Origin: G963676655 sp963676655
GTDB lineage: Bacteria > Verrucomicrobiota > Lentisphaeria > Victivallales > Victivallaceae
DNA length: 64,000 nucleotides
Assembly (NCBI GenBank): GCA_963676655.2
Contig: CAXXKX010000003.1
Coordinates: 4,774,001-4,838,000 of the forward strand
Reading direction: 5' to 3'
Of this stretch, positions 61,701-64,000 are shown piece by piece. Under the pieces are notes generated by a model. It made no database searches and was not told the DNA's origin. It saw only the letters and a list, made by a program, of their open reading frames with translations. The position numbers and the translations under genes are program-made. How positions within the stretch are numbered: the stretch's first letter is position 1; every line of letters begins with the position of its first letter.

Positions 61701-64000
61701 TCCTGATACCGAAGCCCCTCAGGTTCCTTCCGGATTGACAGATGATGTTGATGAGGATAGCGCTGTGCTTGACTGGAATGACAGTTCCGATAATAAGTCG
61801 GGCATAAAAGAATATGTAGTAGAATATGCTGATAATGATACGTTTGCCGGAGCAACCGCCAGGAACGTTCAAGATAGCGAAATAACCCTTAATGGATTGC
61901 TTGATTTAACTACTTATTATTGGCGTGTAAAGGCAGTTGATACCGATAATAATACTTCGACATGGAGCTCCACGGAAAGTTTCAGGGTTGATATTTCAGA
62001 CAACCAGCCTCCTACTGTTCCCACTGGTTTGACTTGTGCGGTAAACTCCAATGACGTTTCTTTAAACTGGAGTGAATGCGCTGATAATAAATCAGGGGTC
62101 AAAGAATATATGGTTGAATATTCCATTGATGGTGGTTTTGTTAGTGTTTTATCTGTAGTATCGCCAACCAGTGATATTGAATTGACAGATCTGTCGGACG
62201 GAACTTATTACTGGCGTGTTAAATCCGTAGATGAATGTGGGAATAGCTCAGTCTGGAGCGCTGAAGATACTTTTTATATCGATGTTACCGCCCCTGATAT
62301 CCCTGATGCGTTGACCTGTGATGTATCCGGAAGTGATGTGACTTTTGATTGGACGGATTCAAATGACAACCTAACTGGATTGAAAGAATATGATTTTGAA
62401 TATTCACCTAGTGAAGATTTCTCATGGTCGACTACTTATACCTCTGAAGACAGCAGCTACCCCCTCTTAGATTTGACAGATGGCATATTCTATTGGCGAG
62501 TAAGATCCGTTGACGAAAATAATAATAAGTCGGCATGGGCATATGGCAACGAGTTTACTGTCGACACAACCGCACCAGGAACCCCGACCGGACTTGATAA
62601 TTTCGTATCCGACAGGGATGCAACAGTTGCCTGGAATACAGTGGTTGACAACCTTTCCGGAATAAAAGAATACGTGGTTGAGTATGCAGATAACGCTGAA
62701 TTTGATGGCGCTCAGTCGGTGACGTCATCAAATGTTGACTTAGTTTTGAGCAGTTTGCCGGATGGTTCTTACTTCTGGCATGTGAAGTCTTTAGACAATT
62801 CAGGTAACGAATCTAACTGGAGTTCTATTAATACTTTTAATATTGATCAAACCGCTCCAGACATTCCGGATGGATTATCCAGTAGTGTTACTAATGACAG
62901 CGTTGCTCTGGATTGGGCAAATGCAGATGATAATCTCACTGGAATTAAAGAGTACATAGTTGAGTACGTAGACATCAGTGATTTGTCCAGCGTGGAAACA
63001 TTACATGTAACGTCATCGGAACTGAACTTGACTGGGCTAAGTGACCTGACAACTTATCAATGGCGAGTGAAAACAGTGGATAATGCTGAAAATGAGTCGG
63101 ACTGGTCAACTCCAGAGACATTTACGGTTGACATCCCGGATACCCAATCTCCATCATACCCAACCGGTCTGGTTGTAGCAGTAGACGGCAAAGACGTAAC
63201 GTTTGATTGGGCTGATTCAACTGATAACAAATCAGGCATAAAAGAATATGTTATTGAATATGATAAATACGGGGACTCATCCGGTTGGTTCTCATATACG
63301 ACAACCACAAGTGAATATTTAGCCAGTAGTATGCCAAGCGGCAGGTATTCCTGGCGGGTTAAAGCGGTTGACAATAATGGGAATGTCAGCTATTCAAGTT
63401 CAAAAAGTTTTGTCCTTGATACAGCTGGCGACGGATTTTCAAATGCAAGCACAATCGATGTCACAACTAATTACTCTGACGATGAATATGTCGGCAAATA
63501 TGATGCCTGTGACATGTATTGCTTTGATGTTGATAGTCCCGGAGAATTTGACCTTGCTTTGACAAATCTCAGCGCTAAAACTAAAGTTGCCCTTTATGTC
63601 TGGAACGGTAAAAAATATAAAAAGCTAAAAGGAGCCAATGCCAAGCTGGATAAGAAGACCGGGTTAACGGAGGCTCACATCGACAATATTCTACTGGATG
63701 ATACTACTTATTATCTTGAAGTGATGTCCGGAGATAAGGGCAAGGGAAAATGCAATACCGATTACACTTTGGATATTACCCCGTCATATTTCCCGGAGGC
63801 TACGGACAATAATAGTTGGCAGCAAGCCACGGAAATCATTCCGGATGTAAGCCTCGACGGTTTTGTCGGCTTTGGGGATGCTTGTGACTGGTATAAATTT
63901 CAAGTTGATGACCTGACCGCATTTGGCTTTGACCTGACAGGAGAAGATAAAAACGCCAGACTGACGGTCTACATATGGGATGAAAGAAAGGACAAGCTCA
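46747..64000 (+). CDS. Giant secreted protein (at least 5751 residues) with metzincin-like and IdeS-like protease modules; 3' end outside window
   Basis: One open frame runs from the ATG at 46747 to the window edge, with no stop in the segments read. There is no Sec signal peptide. Order: shared N-terminal module with HEAGHLIGMQH (His150, Glu151, His154, His160); C66-like cysteine protease (NLCWAAANANIINW, Cys220; SGHAITIWGY, His341; YYSDSDDD, Asp363/365); PPC; CARDB-like; Calx-beta; PPC; Calx-beta; FN3; seven FG-GAP repeats (50.1-51.2 kb); four FN3; seven FG-GAP (52.4-53.5 kb); two FN3; AIDA-type strand-loop-strand repeats (54.1-55.3 kb); FN3; two parallel beta-helices with choice-of-anchor-Q-like ends (56.1-58.6 kb); about seventeen FN3-like domains; tandem PPC-like end. 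The end matches the other giant, so about 30-40 residues are missing. Probably a surface or secreted host- or glycan-targeting protease-adhesin. Confidence 0.9.
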   Translation, partial: MDIKKLELPGLELADPNAEYSSESQIFYIDFDGAENVSYDNDALDIHLDGITVSSANLTEDQQSQIITELNDTFAGTGIFFTTEVTENTEYSTIYIGETTSASGEWELLTADFQGLAETIDVGNQIQDDNAFVFIDNLVSTKTITETIAHEAGHLIGMQHTGESGVYTSPNLTEYASSVTTFMLTDYWGHEYALYEDSSRNCYYCDANKDTYDPNDDNLCWAAANANIINWGGWAHAENFINEDYVFDYFLQHWSNGGDNIDTGLYWWLTGEEQSSFIEGIREFFNLNAVIQVDGGGFVNIVPELVLSTESNTANIWEFIKIHLNSGYGINVGFSWDNSGHAITIWGYKDDSLNNEKWVYYSDSDDDGSIKLWAGEITFQDGYYHFLNGKIITASAFKQYDIDLGGIACETISDAREIDVSDGSGYRRGNIDCENDYDYYKFTAPGSGLANIGVTPLTTADTNFYIYNSSQTLLASVTNSNSYQIDVTAGSLYYIRVEEASYQSDLNVADYTYTVDVNITATPEPDLIPYCPNGWDDKIVASIVTGTSSDTSVITEEDDIFIDWAVKNDSNTDIDDSFYYYLYVDDEYRKKWTSSSLSAGSYAPVVDYNIGKLAVGTHTIKIVADSEVDIDESNETNNEYTKTITVQSSGTSDPDTATVSISVQDSIAGEPDDDGMFRIYRYGGDINSPLTVTFSWSGDAIKNNDYGLKKGSESLSNTIVIDAGEYYVDMILDVYGSNNTPEPTESVIITIEDGEDYNLGTPSSQTIYITDDDGVDGPDSYEDDDIASNANEINISGITQTHNIHDEGDVDWLFFDIYQKSQVTILTSGDPEDDDSDTEIYLYGPNSYTNQIVTDDDDGNYYFSKITPADYTNGYLEPGRYYIKVEEHGLNKLIQEYDIQVTAVPISPTVSISVQDSTAGEPDDDGIYRITRDGGALDSELVVYFATGGDADKDDDYILKNGDITLSTSVTIAAGESYVDITLDVQSDNSYNEEPELATLTLISDSSYEIDSDNASASISITEDNQAPSVPAGLIYVANGETTALGWKDSTDSSGIKEYIVEFADNAQFTDSIIETVTASEFEVTGLTDMTTYYWRVKAIDNVGNESSWAEDSFLYYNQYLTKLTASDGEAYDNFGLSVDLDESYIVVGAPSDDSLGDNSGSVYVYNWNEGEYEEIVLYAQDGEPLDFFGSSVAIEGNYIVVGASGDDINGNASGIVYVYHYNGVSYDIINLVASEGVSNDFFGESVSIDGSNIVVGGHYVANDGTDSICAYVYRWNGTSFDEFKLITSDRSSGGYWGSSVAIDGDNVVVGAAGDDINGSMSGSIYLYHWNGSFYDKTKLAPLDDGTEYDYFGASVAIDEDNIVVGAPGDDINGDMSGIVYVYRWNGSMYDEIRLCASDGAGGDYFGCSVAIDGDYIAVGAWGKDENGSDSGCAYVFHWNGSSYDEFKLLAPDGTYGDQFGYSVAIQGDKFVVNSLCDDDSATDSGSAYVFDLSGLFLDTPVSLSDTSSQSNATLDWNDVSDNIFGINHYVVEYADNFNFTGASSRETTFSELDINGLDDGIYYWHVKAVDNEGNESAWSVTDNFTIDIPDTEDPDIPTGLTDTVTGSSASLDWSDSTDESGIKEYIVQYADNENFTSATSVTASISEYDTPGLSDGTYYWRVKAVDNSDNESIWSTTDNFTIDTTAPTLPSSLTESVNGDDVTLDWNDSGDATTWVDHYNVEYTTAADFNGASSLTVTASTLDLPDLADGVYHWQVQAVDANGNESNWIAGNDFTVDTTAPDIPTGLTGIVTDASAALNWSDSSDNITGTKEYIVQYADNDGFVNAQTANSGISELDLSGLANGIYYWRVKAIDNNDNVSDWSITDSFNISTNEVIVLSAQNGSIGDEFGGAVDIDGDRIVVGAAMADNPGSNSGSVYAYHWNGSGYDQYSLDMTGIEENDLCGCSVAISGDTILVGATGDDDKGSSAGSVYIFTWNGSSYDRVKILALDGDSTDRFGVSVAIDGDILVSGACYDEANGHESGSVYVWSTADNSAEYKLPFYGAEGDLFGRTVAVDNNNIVVGAIWNDQNGKDAGKAYVYRWNSIEYEKYDLLPSEVTNYDNLGYAVAIDSDVVVVGAFHDDNVNGTDSGSVYVYHWDGQSYQEMDTLLASNGSSYDYFGCSVAVEDSYIAVGAYGDDTNGDEAGMVYLYRWNGRVYDEVAIISNDSVGAGDSFGRSVAIDGDNLVISAIGDDVNGNNSGRVYVYSISDILIDVPPTIPVNLMSNLSNSNASLDWDESIDEAGVKEYIVEYADNDQFTESTSHNVTASEIYLPELTDMTTYYWRVKAIDNNDNVSDWSITDSFSIDIPDTEAPYIPTGLTDGVTENSATLDWEDSNDNKSGLKEYVVQYADNENFENAQIANANESLLNLPDLTNGTYYWRVKAIDNNNNESEWSGLSSFEVNMPFTPVVSAGMAVSSETVASGTQTVIDGGLTTSNTIDALGIQNVSSGGVASATIVNSGGKQYVYSNGTANSTEINTGGTQTVMEDGMVNSTMVNSSGYMHVSSGGTANSTTVNSRGNMYVSSGGEANSTILSGFFACLSVSSGGSANSTTIDDYGYMYIYNGGTASNTVVNNYGYMKISSGGIADNTIVNSSYVFVDSSGTVNNTQIHSGGSVFVNKDGTVDNTMINSGGYLYISSGAYAANTTIESGGIMRFYYGSASGIIQSQGGIFQGCTNATVIEATNENGTFSIIDGTASNIIGGCAVLSGHSAVNTTVTGSMYVFSGGSASGITQLQGGIFQGNTGATVLDAINENGAFFINNGIASNIIGGLEVKSGHIAYDTTVASGADMYVCSGGSAVGMVINSGGSAYIESGGIISGSLEVNGGRVVINENLRIDDPVDYISLNGDSILTVRGGLYLSDCANLYLSGECNEILTGGAGVIVADASEIVFDLTDFSGPNNEVMLNNLSIITADNFTVTVGDVAYGDYRLAGNADAFNQSITVEYNDTVLGNLDLTNMLVSEDTRYLLSVNSSDELILTVTVNESIAPDIPFSLSESVIGYFSNLNWSSEADDGSGVKQYIVEYANNSNFNDSVLQAVSDNALDIKILPDTEYYWRVKAVDYAGNESAWSATESFTTRSNDWNGPVVDSLLDVVDDSDGITTLREAIILANSRDGYDAITFADGLTGTIYLNGSLDINDDVDIIGLGADLLTLDANGTESVFEINGSEDRNIEVMLSGLMITGASSYYSGGIEAEYSNLTVSDCIISGNDSGGINFSYGSLFVSSSIISDNRNNDYGGGIYVFNGSLTVLDSVISTNTADYGGGGINVTVEDGCVLETTIINSEISDNNAISEEEEDGGGGIRFRGTGDVTVINCTIAGNYTGGKGGGVKYDNDFDFDDFDNNYSGILTINNSIVADNSANINYDNIYGVIGTSNNSIIGSNDGYPIFIDSENGDYRLSNGSTAINAGNNHWANNIDGTLLMNDLNGNDRISDSIVDIGAYESDFTTRLIIENSMQTVIPEGGSSSLSLRLAEAPEDDVVVSIVRQSGSGEITISDSTLTFSSDNWNIAQELTFSAPADADFEWEQASFMVTIDDVEQASFSVTVEDPVTYVVDSLLDVVAEDGVLTLREAILAANTDAAINEAQAGSSSHVDKITFAEGLVGTINLNSSLEINSFLDIIGPGADSLSINYDGSGSVFSISNWDDRVDVSFAGVTISGASNYSHGIQCENCNVFVSDCIISDNEGGGIEIYDGNLFVTGSIISENGMNNEGGGITANNVIITVLNSVISNNNAEKGAGIYIGSEANSTLNVINSEISGNTAVDEGGGIWFMSNGYLLVTNSTIAGNIAGSSGGGISFLENTDNCAYIDSILSLNNSVIAGNISRIDIDDDIQGFIGENNSSFIGTEDGDPLFLDSDNGDYRLSSDSSLINAGNNELAVGIDGETLSVDLDGNQRFSGDFIDIGAYETDVVPPVVPTLLSSTIENIFEVTFDWADSTDESGISGYVFQLSEHDDFSYKSRDVFIVESGYNLDWDDGIYYWRVKAIDNNENESGWSDVSTIVIDSHDPEIPSGLADNVLDDSIRLSWEQSDDYISGIKEYIIEYADNGDFDNATLIHYTDNVIEIPPLGDGIYYWRVKAVDNAGNESAWSTTETFSIDLADTTAPSIPTGLTDSINNNDVSLDWSDSTDDKSGIKEYIVQYADNLSFSASTLKNASTSNADLNSLNDGTYYWRVKAVDNSDNESSWSTTDNFTIDTTAPTLPSGLAESVNGDDVTLDWNDSGDATTWVDHYNVEYTTAADFNGASSLTVTASTLDLPDLADGVYHWQVQAVDANGNESNWIAGNDFTVDTTAPGIDMQFDDETKILSWSITDDGTGIAGYDLSLTLNGDLIDSFTQLTGSFDLSESDPGDYELIGWAVDGVELRSEQTLSFTINDNEAPTTPGNLDLTVEAGGVDFSWTEAGDNVEVAGYNISVWNGVDYDESFFTTDLIYSLSVLPDGTYSWKISAEDTSENTSDEVTGFDFIIDTTAPDVPNNLSQNITEDSASLNWDDCADNVTGVKEYVIEFAENSLFTDSTSQTIQTSEVVLSDLTDMTTYFWRVKSVDNNDNESAWSVTSSFDIDIPDTKAPAIPESLATTIVEHTATLDWADASDNKSGIKQYIVEYADNVDFNNSETLIANSSTKVLEGLTDLQTYYWRVMAEDAAGNLSEWSEIKNFTIDVTDTQAPDIPTGLSGLVNDNSVSLDWGDSSDDKSGLKEYIVEYSDNDGFLNAQTANSGVSELDLSGLFNGIYYWRVQAIDNSDNASAWSSSESFTVDMTAPDAPASLNYAVSGNDVSLDWIDSVDSLTGLDNYIVEYTLTDFDDANSSTPDVSALDLFDLADGVYSWRVKAVDSKGNETAWVNGEDFTIDTTAPAVPADLAQEVADDSALLNWSDAIDNLSGMKEYIVEYADNDQFIDATSEVVAVSELSLSDLQDLTTYFWHVKAVDNNGNESAWSAPENFSIDIPDTEAPQVPSGLTDDVDEDSAVLDWNDSSDNKSGIKEYVVEYADNDTFAGATARNVQDSEITLNGLLDLTTYYWRVKAVDTDNNTSTWSSTESFRVDISDNQPPTVPTGLTCAVNSNDVSLNWSECADNKSGVKEYMVEYSIDGGFVSVLSVVSPTSDIELTDLSDGTYYWRVKSVDECGNSSVWSAEDTFYIDVTAPDIPDALTCDVSGSDVTFDWTDSNDNLTGLKEYDFEYSPSEDFSWSTTYTSEDSSYPLLDLTDGIFYWRVRSVDENNNKSAWAYGNEFTVDTTAPGTPTGLDNFVSDRDATVAWNTVVDNLSGIKEYVVEYADNAEFDGAQSVTSSNVDLVLSSLPDGSYFWHVKSLDNSGNESNWSSINTFNIDQTAPDIPDGLSSSVTNDSVALDWANADDNLTGIKEYIVEYVDISDLSSVETLHVTSSELNLTGLSDLTTYQWRVKTVDNAENESDWSTPETFTVDIPDTQSPSYPTGLVVAVDGKDVTFDWADSTDNKSGIKEYVIEYDKYGDSSGWFSYTTTTSEYLASSMPSGRYSWRVKAVDNNGNVSYSSSKSFVLDTAGDGFSNASTIDVTTNYSDDEYVGKYDACDMYCFDVDSPGEFDLALTNLSAKTKVALYVWNGKKYKKLKGANAKLDKKTGLTEAHIDNILLDDTTYYLEVMSGDKGKGKCNTDYTLDITPSYFPEATDNNSWQQATEIIPDVSLDGFVGFGDACDWYKFQVDDLTAFGFDLTGEDKNARLTVYIWDERKDKL
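51711..52093 (+). repeat. 383-bp intragenic repeat, copy 1
   Basis: Almost identical to 59364-59746, with only scattered base changes (offset 7653). It covers the end of one FN3 domain and a complete next one. Confidence 0.9.
59364..59746 (+). repeat. 383-bp intragenic repeat, copy 2
   Basis: Second copy of the repeat at 51711-52093, in the long C-terminal FN3 array. Confidence 0.9.

Noticed and set aside
48282..63374. Many minus-strand and alternate-frame open stretches inside the second giant gene
   Set aside because: They are shadows of low-complexity repeat coding (FN3 and FG-GAP) in one continuous plus-strand frame.
49800..63430. Regular FN3-coding DNA repeats as a CRISPR or satellite array
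   Set aside because: Units are about 285 bases, diverged at DNA level, in frame and translate into clear FN3 domains.

Overview
The window looks like chromosomal DNA from a member of the Lentisphaerota or a close relative in the PVC group. This is inferred from gene content only: a type II pseudopilin of the kind abundant in that phylum (N-terminus KKRFTLIELLVVIAIIAILA), a high load of plant- and mucin-sugar enzymes, and giant secreted repeat proteins. No rRNA or tRNA gene was recognised, so the taxonomy is not proven.

Layout. Positions 1-5.6 kb hold a 5'-truncated GH20-like glycosidase, an FAD-dependent oxidoreductase and a GH78 alpha-L-rhamnosidase. 5.8-11.3 kb hold a pseudopilin, a glycyl radical enzyme with its activase, and a divergent LacI regulator. 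11.3-17.25 kb hold a minus-strand deoxysugar operon (aldolase, FGGY kinase, amidohydrolase, isomerase and a decayed last gene) divergent from a DeoR regulator. 17.3-25.1 kb hold an IS4-like transposase remnant, a 2194-residue multi-protease giant protein and a second, deleted copy of the deoR promoter region. 25.2-33.7 kb hold a sodium/solute symporter, an AraC regulator and a run of Gfo/Idh/MocA, PHP-like, MDR dehydrogenase and CBM9-like genes. 33.9-36.9 kb hold two poorly known genes and intergenic repeats. 37-45.6 kb hold an IclR regulator, two tandem Fe-S reductases, rhamnose mutarotase, a GH106-like protein, a second MDR plus Gfo/Idh pair and a broken PIG-L deacetylase. From 46747 to the window end runs one uninterrupted reading frame of at least 5751 codons.

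How they fit together. GH78, the GH106-like enzyme and RhaM release and condition L-rhamnose. The isomerase, kinase and aldolase operon could cleave a 6-deoxysugar to a C3 phosphate plus lactaldehyde. The glycyl radical enzyme has the size and residue spacing of B12-independent diol dehydratases and could act on the derived diol; its substrate is not established. The oxidoreductase modules suggest oxidative handling of glycosides.

The most unusual content is the pair of giant proteins (17828-24412 and 46747->64000). They share an N-terminal HExxHxxGxxH module without a Sec signal peptide and a C-terminal tandem PPC-like module. Between these each carries a different second protease: trypsin-like in the first, IdeS/C66-like cysteine protease in the second. 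Seven-repeat FG-GAP propellers, FN3 arrays and, in the larger one, AIDA-type repeats and beta-helices follow. A second notable signal is one palindromic site (TGTAAC-N-GTTACA type) placed directly after the -10 box of three promoters: pseudopilin, glycyl radical enzyme and symporter.
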